Of a stretch of 64,000 nt of DNA, positions 39,101 to 49,510 are shown in pieces. The first letter of the stretch is position 1. Each line of letters begins with the position of its first letter. The notes beneath the pieces were generated by a model, which did no database searches, had not been told where the DNA came from, and was given only the letters and a program-made list of their open reading frames with translations. Position numbers and translations under genes: made by a program. Source of the stretch: Paraspadella gotoi (Eukaryota; Chaetognatha); contig CM119264.1 in the NCBI GenBank assembly GCA_051294375.1, positions 28,624,696-28,688,695 of the forward strand, in the 5' to 3' direction.

Positions 39101-40829
39101 CATGGTCGCTATTTTATTAGATTAATGTCGTCTACCGCTGAGGCAATAAAATAGGCTTTTTAAATACAGTTATATGAAATTGGTACAACCAATATAAAAA
39201 TTATCCATTCATTTAATAAATAAGCTATCTTGCCCCTGACTTTGGACAGGCTTTGGTGGTTTAAGGCCTCCATCACTCTTACAAGATAATGACATAGCAG
39301 GTCCCTGCAAGCTTTCAATCAAGACTCTCTCACAGTCCCGTTTATTCACTCCCAGAGTACCTGGCTTCCCTATCAATGAAGTGGAAAATATTTCAAAGAA
39401 TGTTTCAATTGTATGAAAAGACCACTCCCTTAAGTATTAGATCGGGGAATACCTATTGTACCTATTATATGATCCCATGATCACAATATCATATGTAAAT
39501 TGATATTAGATTAAATATTTTTCTAATATTTTTATGTAATAAAGAAAACGTGCAAATGAAGTTGAAATTCAGGCTGAAAAAAAAAAACAACAAAAAACAA
39601 AACAAATGAGGAATCAAATATTTAATCAATGCGGTGCAACAGCTTGAAATTGCACTTCGTTTTTTTTTTCACCTCTCTTTTTTCCCCTCGGCTCTTTCTT
39701 TCAACTCCCTGCTTCTTCCTGCCTGTCNNNNNNNNNNNNNNNNNNNNNNNNNNNNNNNNNNNNNNNNNNNNNNNNNNNNNNNNNNNNNNNNNNNNNNNNN
39801 NNNNNNNNNNNNNNNNNNNNNNNNNNNNNNNNNNNNNNNNNNNNNNNNNNNNNNNNNNNNNNNNNNNNNNNNNNNNNNNNNNNNNNNNNNNNNNNNNNNN
39901 NNNNNNNNNNNNNNNNNNNNNNNNNNNNNNNNNNNNNNNNNNNNNNNNNNNNNNNNNNNNNNNNNNNNNNNNNNNNNNNNNNNNNNNNNNNNCCTCCCTC
40001 CCTCACTTCCTCCCAGTTCTTCGTGTACTACGGCCTCGTTCTCTCCACGGACGAATTCGCCGGCGAACGCTACCTCAACTTCTTCCTCTTCACCCTCGCG
40101 GATTTGGCGGGAGGCGTCGTCGTCGTCGTCGTCGTCAACCGAGCGCCTCGACGTCAAATCCTCTTCTTCCTCTACGACGCCATCGTCGTCGTCGTCGTCG
40201 CTCTCATCGTCTACGAATTTCTCCACCGGGCGGAGCCACGACCCGCGAATTACAACGTGGTCGTCCTCGTGGCGCATCTGCTCATCAAGTCGAGCATCTT
40301 GGGGGCGCTGTCCGTCATGGAATTGTCCGCAATAGAGATACCGCCCACTTCGATTCGATCAATCAGCACGGGGATCTTTATCGCTTNNNNNNNNNNNNNN
40401 NNNNNNNNNNNNNNNNNNNNNNNNNNNNNNNNNNNNNNNNNNNNNNNNNNNNNNNNNNNNNNNNNNNNNNNNNNNNNNNNNNNNNNNNNNNNNNNNNNNN
40501 NNNNNNNNNNNNNNNNNNNNNNNNNNNNNNNNNNNNNNNNNNNNNNNNNNNNNNNNNNNNNNNNNNNNNNNNNNNNNNNNNNNNNNNNNNNNNNNNNNNN
40601 NNNNNNNNNNNNNNNNNNNNNCCTCGCCGGCATCACCTCTTCCTTCGTCGCCCTCCTCCTTCGACGCTACGACCTCGTGGCGGAATTCCTCTTCCTCTTC
40701 CTCGTCCTGATGGCGACGACGTTAATATGGGCGTTGCCGGAAATGAAGGACGTCTCGATTCCGCGCGACGCCAAAGACTTGAAGCAATGCTTCAAAAACA
40801 CCAAGAATAAATTCCCTTTTATGCATTAG
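36195..40829 (+). CDS. SLC22-type organic ion transporter (MFS), broken by gaps
   Basis: Visible exons: 36195-36578, 36991-37112 (cut by a gap), 37516-37793, 37825-37950, 38457-38906 (5' end in gap), 40017-40386 (3' end in gap), 40622-40829. After an acidic N-terminus of ~84 residues comes TM1 (GVLLLLYYANALAKM). The MFS motif A appears as GVLADAYGRKPVLV, followed by FLHGFFVGGISLAS. The SLC22-typical second half has FFVYYGLVLSTDEFAGERYL, with TM helices up to FLVLMATTLIWALPEM and a cytosolic tail ending FPFMH. Such carriers move organic cations, anions or carnitine across the plasma membrane; the substrate cannot be read from sequence. Unusual are the acidic N-terminal extension and a long Asp/Asn-rich insertion in the central cytosolic loop (38639-38760). 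TM helices 3-6 and 9-10 probably lie in gaps. Confidence 0.85.
36599..36807. other. Assembly gap (209 N)
   Basis: Run of N in the first transporter intron, next to CCTT repeats. Confidence 1.
36808..36985. repeat. (TTCC)n low-complexity tract interrupted by a 28-N gap (36914-36941)
   Basis: ttccttccttcc units fill this intron up to the polypyrimidine tract of the next acceptor (ttctcaacag). Confidence 0.9.
37113..37354. other. Assembly gap (242 N)
   Basis: Run of N directly after a transporter exon, hiding its donor and part of the extracellular loop. Confidence 1.
37957..38456. other. Assembly gap (500 N)
   Basis: Run of N that removes exon(s) for about TM4-TM6 of the transporter. Confidence 1.
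38975..39400 (+). repeat. Two R2-family copies and a short tandem repeat in a transporter intron
   Basis: A short R2 piece (aaattggtacaaccaatata) is at ~38979-38998. A longer copy at 39172-39400 runs from gaaattggtacaaccaatat through gctatcttgcccctgacttt to agtacctggcttccctatca. Between them, 39054-39108 is a tandem of ggacatggacattggacaat units. Confidence 0.65.
39728..39992. other. Assembly gap (265 N)
   Basis: Run of N in the intron before the exon starting at 40017. Confidence 1.
40387..40621. other. Assembly gap (235 N)
   Basis: Run of N that removes about TM9-TM10 of the transporter. Confidence 1.
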
Positions 40830-41623
40830 ATTTTGACTAGAAAGGAAAATAATCTTGACTTTTTTTTAAATTTTAAATATTCGTTTTTTTTTTATTTAGC
40901 GCCTTTTTTTTCTCAATGTGAAATCAATTTTTTTTTCACGTTATGTTAAAATATGATGTAGGTTTTTTTTTTTTATCGATTGTGCGTTTCGTTACCGGGT
41001 ACGAGAATGATGACAAATTCATGGTCGTATTTTATAATTGAAGTTAATAATATACTTATTGCGTTACGATTGATTATTTGTAACACTTGGAAAGGCTATA
41101 GTCAGTAGTTTTTAAAAAAAAAGTAAAAAATAAACGAATATAAACATAACATTAATCATTAAAGAAAAGTTATGACCCTAAAATCTAATTTTATAATTTC
41201 GTGATTTCGATATTTGCCTCGTTTTGGATTTTGCTTTAAGGTTTGGACCCTCATCGCGCGCTCATCAACTACCATTGCCTCTTGGACAGAAAAGCTTTTC
41301 AGCACAAAGGTGAAATGTGTGACGCGTGTTCGCTGTTCACGCGACAATGTGAAATTGCCAAATCCCCTCGAAAGGTCCGTGGCCCTGGACTCATCAGATC
41401 CCGATTTCAACTCTCGCCGCGACTTCAGTTCAAATGTCGGAAAATGCGCCGGAGTTTGGCAACGATTGATGTCGGTCGAGTCACCGACACAAATTGGAAA
41501 CGAGAAACCGATGAACCGACAAGATGAACCGACAAGAGGGACGAAACGAACGAGATATTTTAATAAGAAAATTGTGGGGTTTAAGTCAAATTAAAGGATA
41601 TTAATAAAGCTAATTATCCTCAC
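40830..41623. other. Intergenic or 3' region; possible further exon of the next gene
   Basis: The first ~330 bp are AT-rich with T runs. From ~41160 to 41540 the sequence is GC-richer and open on the minus strand (FGNFTLSREQRTRVTHFTF and beyond) and also on the plus strand. It may be the last exon of the membrane-protein gene at 41624-42092, but I could not find a convincing acceptor. Confidence 0.3.
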
Positions 41624-42092
41624 CGGATTCGAGTCTTTTGTTTATTTTCATGGACGAGTTTTCGTTCTTGATCGCCAGAGTAGTTTTCTCACTTTGAGTG
41701 GGACGGTTCTTTTGTTTTCTCGATTGAGATCTAAAGATCGAAATGAGAAAAACGATCGTCGAAAGAGAAAATTGACTGACTGAAGAGACTGATTTGACTG
41801 ACCTCCAACGACAGGCGAATTTCCAGGCGAAGCAGGCGACGACGACGATGAGGACGACGATGGCGCCGACGACGATGATGAGGAAGCGACGGTCAACCGG
41901 AAGACGTCCTTCCCAAATCGGAACGAGTCGTCGAAGGCGAAGAGTTCGGTCGCCGGGAATTCGAGGGAGGTCAGCCAAGAAATTAAGCCATGGCGCCGGA
42001 CAGTCGGTTGAGGGCGCCGATAACTGCGTCGACGTTTCGTCTGGGTGGCAGACGTCTTTATCGGAAGCGGCGCAGAATTCGGTCGCGTCCAT
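41624..42092 (-). CDS. Small single-pass membrane protein, 5' part, unrecognised
   Basis: Two exons join in phase: 42092-41803 and 41730-41624 (~132 codons so far). The ATG at 42092 starts an extracellular-looking segment with three cysteines (CHPDETSTQLSAPSTDC), then DRRFLIIVVGAIVVLIVVVA as a clear transmembrane helix at about residues 73-93, a Cys/Trp/Arg membrane-proximal stretch and a basic, Lys/Gln/Asn-rich tail. There is no cleavable signal peptide, so the first helix should act as a signal anchor, as in synaptotagmins; no C2 domain is visible, so I do not assign that family. The second exon ends with TCCG|gtgagg, so more exons are expected below 41624. A long (GA)n lies just upstream of the ATG. 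Confidence 0.5.
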
Positions 42093-42141
42093 GACGGAAG
42101 ATGAGACGAAGAAAGGAGAATGAAGGAAGAAAGAATTAATG

Positions 42142-42147
42142 AGAGAG

Positions 42148-42233
<86 letters not shown>
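42142..42233. repeat. (GA)n microsatellite
   Basis: About 90 bp of near-perfect GA, 50 bp upstream of the ATG of the minus-strand membrane-protein gene (CT on its sense strand). Confidence 0.95.
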
Positions 42234-42234
<1 letters not shown>

Positions 42235-42479
42235 TTGATTATTTTCTCCTCGAGGATTTTCGAGTGAATTTTTCTTTCATCTCCTTAATCTTTGATTCAA
42301 GTTGTCAGAGACAGAGAGAGGGAATTTTGTATTGATTCAATTTCAGCTCGTTGTTTTCCTTAGTTTAAATTTTAAAATATATTTTACTTCTATTTAGTAA
42401 CGAAAATTCCAAGTGAAGCATAAGAAAGTAAAGTTTCAACATTTCCACGAGTTTCCTGTGGCATAACTAATTAACTATG

Positions 42480-42800
42480 CCTTGTTCCCATCCATCCCAT
42501 CACCATTTCTCTCTTTTCCTTCTCCCCTCCCTTCGCCCTCTCCCTTCTTCTGTCCCTGCTCCTCTCCTCTCCTTCTCTTGTCCCTTCCCCTCTCCCTTCT
42601 TCTGTCTCTTTCTCCTCCATTCCCCTCTCCCTTCTTCTGTCCCTTCTCCTCTCCTTCTTCTTGTCCCTCCTTCCTCTCTTCTTCTGTCCCTTCTCCCCTC
42701 CATTCCCCTCTCCCTTCTTCTGTCCCTTCTCTCTCCCTTCTCTTGTCCCTTCCCCTCTCCCTTCCCCTAATCTTTTCCCCCTCCCTCTCCTTTTTTTAGC
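42480..42800. repeat. C/T-rich minisatellite
   Basis: Imperfect tandem units such as cccttcttctgtcccttctc repeat for ~320 bp. It is strongly strand-asymmetric in purines; no gene is seen. Confidence 0.85.
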
Positions 42801-44419
42801 GAGTGCTCTCCCTATCCTCTTCCTCTTCCTCCTCCCATTGGCCCCAAAGACTCCAAGCATTTGTGCCTCATCCTTCAAAAGTTGTCATAATTTGTCTAAG
42901 GGTGTTGCCGAACAACATAAATCGAAATAACAATCAAATTTTGACTAAAAGATAAACAAATAAAAGGCGTTGGATCAATAAACAAGTCGGAACAAGAGAA
43001 CCGCTGAATAAAATAAGATACTTTTTTTAATTTTTAAAGTTATTAATTTTTAAATTTTTTAAAATTTTAAAATTTTAAACAAGCAGGCGTCAATTTTCTT
43101 AATTTAAATAAGCTTTATTTTTTTTTAACGAGGAATAAAGTAAGTCGAAACGAATTCAAATAAATTAAAAAGGTCATTAAGGTGAAATCAAGTTTGTAAA
43201 TAAAGTGAAAACTGCGAAGTGAGTTGAAGTAAAAAGTTGCACTATCATCGAAGTGAACGTTAAAATCGGAAAAAATTATACAAATGGCATATTCAGATAG
43301 CTTAACCAGAGTAATTTTTGAAATCTTCAGAGGTTCTTCTCATAAATTCTTAATATTTCCAAAAAGGACAAAAATGTTTCATATTATTTTTTTACGATTC
43401 CTAAAGATGGAACGAAACTCGGGGTGGTAAAGTATCGGATGTGAACGACGATTAAGACGTGGGGTGCGACTCGTAACTTTTTTTTTGAGGGCGTTGAAGA
43501 TTCGTCGAAAGAGTCGTCGAAACGCCGATGAAGCTGTGGGAAAGGCTGACCGCGCCTTCCTTACCTCCGCTGCATTTTCTGCAAATCCGAAACCCTTATA
43601 TTGCTATATTATTATCTTATTAAAGGGTTGTAGGCCTTAATTCACCATAACCTGAAAAAAGTCGGGGGCAAGATATTTCAGACATTAAATGAACAATTTA
43701 ATGTCTGAATCCATTATTTTTATAATTATTGTGCCAATTTTTTTTTTCCTACAATTTTTCGGATACCGCCTTTGTGATTTTTTGGGTTCATTTTGTTATG
43801 CTTTGATCATTTTTATATATTGCATTTAAATATTCTTATATTTTTACTATTTTTTTCTTAATTCGTTATTACCTTCCGAGCTTGTTAATATTCTTTCCCT
43901 CTTCGCCTTCCCTTTTATTTTATTTCCCCGTACGAGTCGGGGCGAAAACGTAAAGGTGAGATAATAATAGAAGAAAAAGAAAGAGAAAAGAAAGAGAAAA
44001 GAGAGAGAAAAGAAAGAGAAAAAAAAGAAATGTCCTTAAAATCTTAATGAAGTTCCTCTCCGTTCGCCCCCCCCCGACCTCCCCCCGTCTTTTTATTTCT
44101 CCAAGGACACGAGTTTTTAAAAATACGAGTCTCCGATATTTTCTTAACCTCGATTTGAATACCAAATATAAAAAAAAAAGTCTTTTTTTTTGTCCAAATG
44201 ATAATAAATAAACGTCGAGGGAGCTTAAGAAACAGTATTAGCAATAATGTTATTAAAAAAAAAGCGGATCGAGTCGGGGGCTGGGCGTCCGTCTCGTCTC
44301 TCGACGGACGAAGACCGGGTCTTGACGAAACGGAACAGATGGTCGGCGGCGGCGGCGGCCGGCGGGGCGGCGGCGGCGGCGGCGGTGATAGCGACGTCCG
44401 CCTTTTGACGGACGGAACG

Positions 44420-44475
<56 letters not shown>

Positions 44476-44580
44476 GTATCTATTTTCTTCTTTCTCTTTT
44501 CTTTTTCTTTTTCCCTGTCTGTTTCTATTTCTATCTCTCTTTCTCTCTATCTCTGTCCTTTCTCTCTAGTTTTATTTATC

Positions 44581-44642
<62 letters not shown>

Positions 44643-44700
44643 GTCTCCTCTCTCTCTCATCTCTAACTCTCTCTCGTACATGGTGTTCTCGTCTTTAATT
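42801..44700. other. Intergenic low-complexity DNA with an R2 copy and (CGG)n and (CT)n tracts
   Basis: 43655-43740 is a reverse R2 copy (cgggggcaagat ... attgtgccaatt) with a local hairpin agacattaaatgaacaattt. 44343-44386 is a CGG/GGC repeat. 44420-44470 and 44585-44645 are (CT)n. A micro-exon-like ATGCAGCGGAG|gtaagg is at ~43562-43572 on the minus strand; I cannot place it in a gene. Confidence 0.5.
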
Positions 44701-44714
44701 CGTCTCGACTTACT

Positions 44715-44779
44715 TTTCCCAAGCTCTCTGTCTCCATTTCGCCGTCAATGTCGGACCAAGCTTTTCCCAAATTCTCATT
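44715..44779 (-). other. Possible isolated exon
   Basis: On the minus strand an acceptor-like ...aatgag precedes NLGKAWSDIDGEMETESLGK, followed by a strong donor (AAA|gtaagt). It could be an exon of an otherwise unseen gene; no family resemblance. Confidence 0.25.
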
Positions 44780-45643
44780 TTTTTGACAAGAAAAAATCGT
44801 TTGAATTTTAATTAAATTTATTATTTGTCTTATTTCCTAATCTTTAAATTAACATTTGTTTTGGTTCTACATAAAATAGGGTTTAAATTTAACGACGATT
44901 TTTAATGATTAACCATTATTGTTATTAAAGTTATTACCTCATTGTCTTCACTTATATTTTTGCGTCTTCTGCTATTACATTTCAAGGAGTCCGTGCTTCA
45001 AAATTATTTTATTTTAAGAGATAAAAACACAAAAAAATTATACAGAGAAGCGTCTATAACTATTTCATAATAAAAAAAGCGAAAAAGATGTGAGAAAAAT
45101 ACCGGAGCTTTCATAACTATTATCATTACTACGTATTATTACGTATGATTATTATTTTTATTATTAGTATTGTTGTTAAAACTTTGCCTATTATTATTAA
45201 AACTTTACCCGTTGGATTATAATTGGCAATTATAATGAAATCAAACCGATTACAANNNNNNNNNNCTCTCTCTCTCTCTCTCTCTCTCATTGGAGACGCG
45301 GCTTGGCGGCCTTCCGCCTCCGGTTCTATGATGAATGTCGACTTATACTGGATGTAGGAAGTTCATTAAAAGAATGTAGGACGTCTCTTGAACGAAGTCG
45401 GACATTCCTTTCAAGGATCCAGGATCTGAGTGAACAGAAATCACCCTGCCCTTCCCATTTGACTGCGAACACTAAGATGTTACGTGACCACGTGATAATT
45501 AGAAAAATAACAAATTAAACAACTCCAATAAACTGGTTGAGTTTAGAATCCGAGATGTTAATTATATTACATAAAATGATTACAATTTTGACAGCGTCTT
45601 GTAAATTCTTAGATTGTCAGCCAATAGAACGAAAAATAGTCAT

Positions 45644-45722
45644 AGTCCAAAGTCAGGGGAAAAATAGCTTATTTATTAAATGAATGAATAAGTTTTTTAA
45701 TGGTTGTACCCATTTCATAATT
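45644..45722 (-). repeat. Dispersed short repeat (family R2), reverse copy
   Basis: Contains aaagtcaggggaaaaatagc and ggttgtacccatttcataat, the complement of the family consensus. Confidence 0.6.
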
Positions 45723-47518
45723 TATAAACTAGGTTTTAGTTATACCTAAGCTAAAATAAAAAAATATACATCCTAGTCGGAGATTTTTTATTTAAAAAAA
45801 AAAATAGCGAATCCTCGCTTTCACGTTCGCGCAGAATCGTAAACGAACAAATTTTGGCACTATTTTTAAAATGCAGCTCATTTCTGTTTATTAATCCGTA
45901 AACTTAGTTTTAACTTTTATAACTAACCCTACTTTCTTAACAAAACTCTAACCCATTATTTAAACCCTAATCGACTAGCCTTATTCCTAAATCTTATTTG
46001 TAAACATAACCTAATCTTACTTCAGAAGCCAAGTCTTAGCAAAAATTGGGTGAAATTGAAAAATATGAAAAAAAAAGTATCAATGACTTTTAGGGATATA
46101 GATTTAAATAGTCTTGGCCGTATCAGAGTAAATCTAGTTCTAAAACTTAGTTTTAACTTTACTTTGTCATTAATACACGATTTATTGAACGTTTTAAATC
46201 CTTATAAAATCTTATCTCTCTATAAGTTGACAATCGTTTTTTGCTTTTGTTCTGTTTGAAAAATGATGTATTTTCAAAGGAATCCTTTTGTCTTTCCTCT
46301 TCATTTCCACATCTCTCCTTCTCTAATGAGCTCATCCTCTCCCTTCTTTTTCCTTTTCTAATCGAATAAAATAATCGAGCAAGAGATCCACCCCTCCTAC
46401 CCCCTTTTTTCCCCCACCCCCCCTAAATTTTACCCCCTCAGACGAGACAGGTTAACTTTCGAGCGACGTCGTCGTCACACCTGCCGACGATTAGGTCGAA
46501 CAACGACAACAACAACAACAACGAATAGGCTGCGATTAAATTTCTCTTTCGATTTTATTTTATTTTTAAATAGTGTTGCCAAAAAAAGAAATAACATTTG
46601 TTTAAATTCATTAAATTAAAATTGAATAACAAGACTAAGAATAGAATTTAAAATTTATATAGAACTTTTTACTTACTCTAGTATCTTTACTTATATCAAA
46701 ACTGTTTTAATTAATTTAACTTTAGTTAATGGTAGGCCTATGGATATTTTTTCAGTCATAAGACAAATAATTAATTGATATAAGGCGATTCAGTGGGTCA
46801 ACAATAATAATAATAAAAGATGCCCACCCGCTAGAATACAAGTGCAGTTTGTAAAATTTTTTAGTCAATAAAAAATATACTATAAATAAATAAGTAATTA
46901 GCTGTCTCCTAAAAAACAAAACAATTGATAATGGTACCCCTTCCAAGGACTATCAATCCTTTTTAAAACCCTTCAAATAATATTCACAGTTTTTTGGAGA
47001 GAGAGAGAGAGAGAGAGAGAGACGAGAGAGAGAAGAGAGAGAGAGAGAGGGAGAGAGACGTGAATGTCAGAAAAAAGTTTACTCACTAACGACCAAGTAA
47101 CTGAGATGTCAATGAACATTCCGTGAATGCTCCAAAGAAAGAATTCGAAATTGAGTGAAGAAGACGAACTACAAACCTGCGCTTCGGTTCACCGATTTTC
47201 TGTGATTCGTGATCCGTGATTCATCAGCGTCAGTGAGACGAGGAGAAAGCGATGATTTTTTACCTTCAAAGAAAAACAAGCGTGGGTGGTCATTTTTGAG
47301 GCGGTCATCCTTCGGACATTCCACCCTGGGTGGTTTAATACTTCGTAGTTTCGTTAATTATTTAAATGTTAATGTTTTTAGATATATCAACTACACCAGC
47401 GCCACACATTTACGATACAAGTTAAAAGTAAAATATACCTGTGTATTTTCTGATTGTGTGACTGCCCTATCACGTGTATTTCTCGTGCCATTACATGACG
47501 TCTTTTATTCTTTATAGT

Positions 47519-47722
47519 TTTAGGATTTCCTGAAGGCGCCGCGAGCAGTCCCTTAGATTTGATGTTTTTTCCTGTCTTAACAAATGAGCAACCAACTATA
47601 TGCAAGTTATGAGCATTTTTAATGTAAGTTAGACAGACTGACGGACAGACATACCGACCGACCGGAAGAGCGACCGAAAAGTGACTTATAGAGTTGCTCC
47701 GCGAGTACTCGCGGCGCAACTA
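47519..47722 (-). repeat. Dispersed ~200-bp repeat (family R1), inverted copy
   Basis: Its minus strand starts tagttgcgccgcgagtactc, passes through gcaactctataagtcacttt and agacaggaaaaaacatcaaa and ends ttcaggaaatcctaaaa, close to the copy at 25108-25295. This copy is ~15 bp longer in the middle. Confidence 0.65.
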
Positions 47723-48170
47723 AGAGAGGACTGGTGAACATGATGTATGAATTATCTTTGTCTTAATCAGCCGAACAAACACAACTTTATCTTTTAGGTT
47801 TGACCGTTAATAATGTAAGAGTCTCGAGCACACGTTAGAATTGGGGTCGAGGAGCGACCTTATTTTTTCATTATCATTTAATACATTTTGTAAATATTTA
47901 AAGAACAAAAGTACAAAATTACGAAAAAAATTTTAAAAAGTCTTGAATCGATTTGAAGTCAGAGAAAAATAAATAAAGTCAAATCAAAATTGCTAATAAA
48001 AAGAAAGATACAAATTGCACTCTAACACGAAACTCTTCGGAAATTAAATAATAACAAAACAAACATAACAAAATATAAAAAAAGAAACAAAACAAAGCAA
48101 AAACAAAAGACTAAACAACTTAGAAAAAGAACGGAGAGGAGAAAGACGAGAATCGAAAATTCTCTCGCGT

Positions 48171-48404
48171 CATCTGGTGACGTCATATTCGTTGTTGTTG
48201 TCGTCGTCGTCGTCGTCGTCGTCGTCATCGTCATCGTCTCCCGCCGAAGTCAAAACTCAAACGACGGGATCCAAAGTTGGGAGCCTGAAAATCAATCACG
48301 CCGAAAGTGAAGACGAGCGTGAAATTGGATCACGGGGAGGGGGATTCACAGGTGAGGCCTCACAGTCGGACGTCGTGAGAGTCGACGCCGCGAAAATGAC
48401 GTGA
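48171..48404 (+). other. GC-richer block with a palindromic CRE-like site and (GTC)n
   Basis: tgacgtca at 48178-48185 is followed by a gtcgtcgtc repeat that would encode a Ser run. The open frame has no ATG start and ends at 48404, with a donor-like CACAG|gtgagg at ~48350. It could be an untranslated first exon or a regulatory region; not assigned. Confidence 0.25.
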
Positions 48405-48654
48405 ACGGAAAAGCGTCATTAATCGGTCACGCCTTTTTTCTGAGTGTGATCGACTCGTGAGGGATAAGGATGGAGGAGTGAGGCTGTGAGGCTGTGAGGC
48501 TGTGAGGGGGTGAGGGGGTCAAGTTTTAAAGTACAAAATACTTACGAATTGGAAAAAACAATTCTGTTTTGATTATAAAAAATTACATTATATCTCAAAT
48601 ATCAAAGAACAAAATGTGCTATTGAATATATCTAATTTTGTACATACTCTCTTA

Positions 48655-48862
48655 TGAAATTGGTACAAAAAATATAAAAATTATCCATTCAATAAAATTC
48701 TATGAGTTTAGGGTTAAGACTTACTTCTCTCTTAAAAGAGAGTAACAGAGCAGATTTTTATAATTTAATAACTACTAGAGTGCTTGTCTTCCCTATCAAT
48801 GAAGTGATATGATATTTTTTTAACCGTTTCAATTAAATATTGGAGTCGCTTAGGTTTTATGA

Positions 48863-48947
<85 letters not shown>

Positions 48948-49235
48948 TCTCCTCTCTCTCTATCTTTTCACATTCAAAAGACTCGAATTTCCTTTTTTCC
49001 CTTTTTTTTCCTTTTCTTTTTCCTTTATTTTTTCCTTTTATTTCCCTTTATTTTTCCTTTCTTTTTTTTTTTCGCTTTCTCTTCTTTTTTCTTTTTTTCC
49101 TTTCTTTTTCCTTTATTTTTCTTCCTTTCTTTTTCCTTTCTCTTTCTTTTCTTTTTCCTTTCTTTTTCCTTTCTTTTTCCTTTCTTTTTCCTTTTCTTTC
49201 TCTTTCTTTTCTTTTTCCTTTCTTTTTCCTTTCGT
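48655..49235. repeat. R2 copy, (CT)n and TTTCC-rich tract
   Basis: 48655-48805 is a diverged R2 copy (gaaattggtacaaaaaatat ... ccctatcaatgaagtg). 48861-48960 is (CT)n. 48985-49235 is made of cttttcctttctttttcctt units. No gene is seen. Confidence 0.75.
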
Positions 49236-49248
49236 CTCGATTCCGCGC

Positions 49249-49280
49249 TGACGTCACTCGAGTCTCGTCGAGTTTATAAA
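49249..49280 (+). promoter_or_regulatory. CRE-like palindrome and TATA box of the thioredoxin-fold gene
   Basis: TGACGTCA at 49249-49256 is a perfect CRE/ATF/XBP1-type palindrome. TTTATAAA at 49273-49280 is a good TATA box 17 nt further on. Transcription would start at ~49305, ~200 nt before the ATG at 49511. A (CT)n run in the leader (49480-49499) sits just before the ATG. Confidence 0.5.
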
Positions 49281-49510
49281 CGAAGAGGTCGCGCGTTCGA
49301 TCCTCGATTCTTCCTCCGAAACTCCGAAGAGCTCCAATCTTTTTTTTTCTTCGCACGATCTTTTTTTCGACTTCACAATTTCACAGCTTAGAATCTCACT
49401 TCAGTCGTTCCATGTTTTTCCAAATTTTTACTCTTTTTCTCAAATTTTAATCTTCAATCACAGAAAATAAATTATTGTACTCTCTCTCTCTCTCTCTCTC
49501 CATCTCCATC

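Larger units (their letters stand above)
44780..48170. other. Intergenic DNA with dispersed repeats, no gene seen
   Basis: Contains a 10-N gap in a (CT)n at 45256-45290, an R2 reverse copy at 45644-45722, CCCTAA-like units at 45935-46020, (GA)n at 46998-47060 and the inverted R1 copy at 47519-47722. The rest is AT-rich. Confidence 0.5.

Noticed and set aside
41214-41594. Plus-strand 126-codon frame downstream of the transporter
   Set aside because: No splice or promoter context, and both strands are open here. Composition does not favour it.
42480-42880. Apparent direct-repeat array that could be taken for a CRISPR-like or coding repeat
   Set aside because: The units are imperfect, contiguous and C/T-only, without unique spacers. 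It is a minisatellite in an animal genome.
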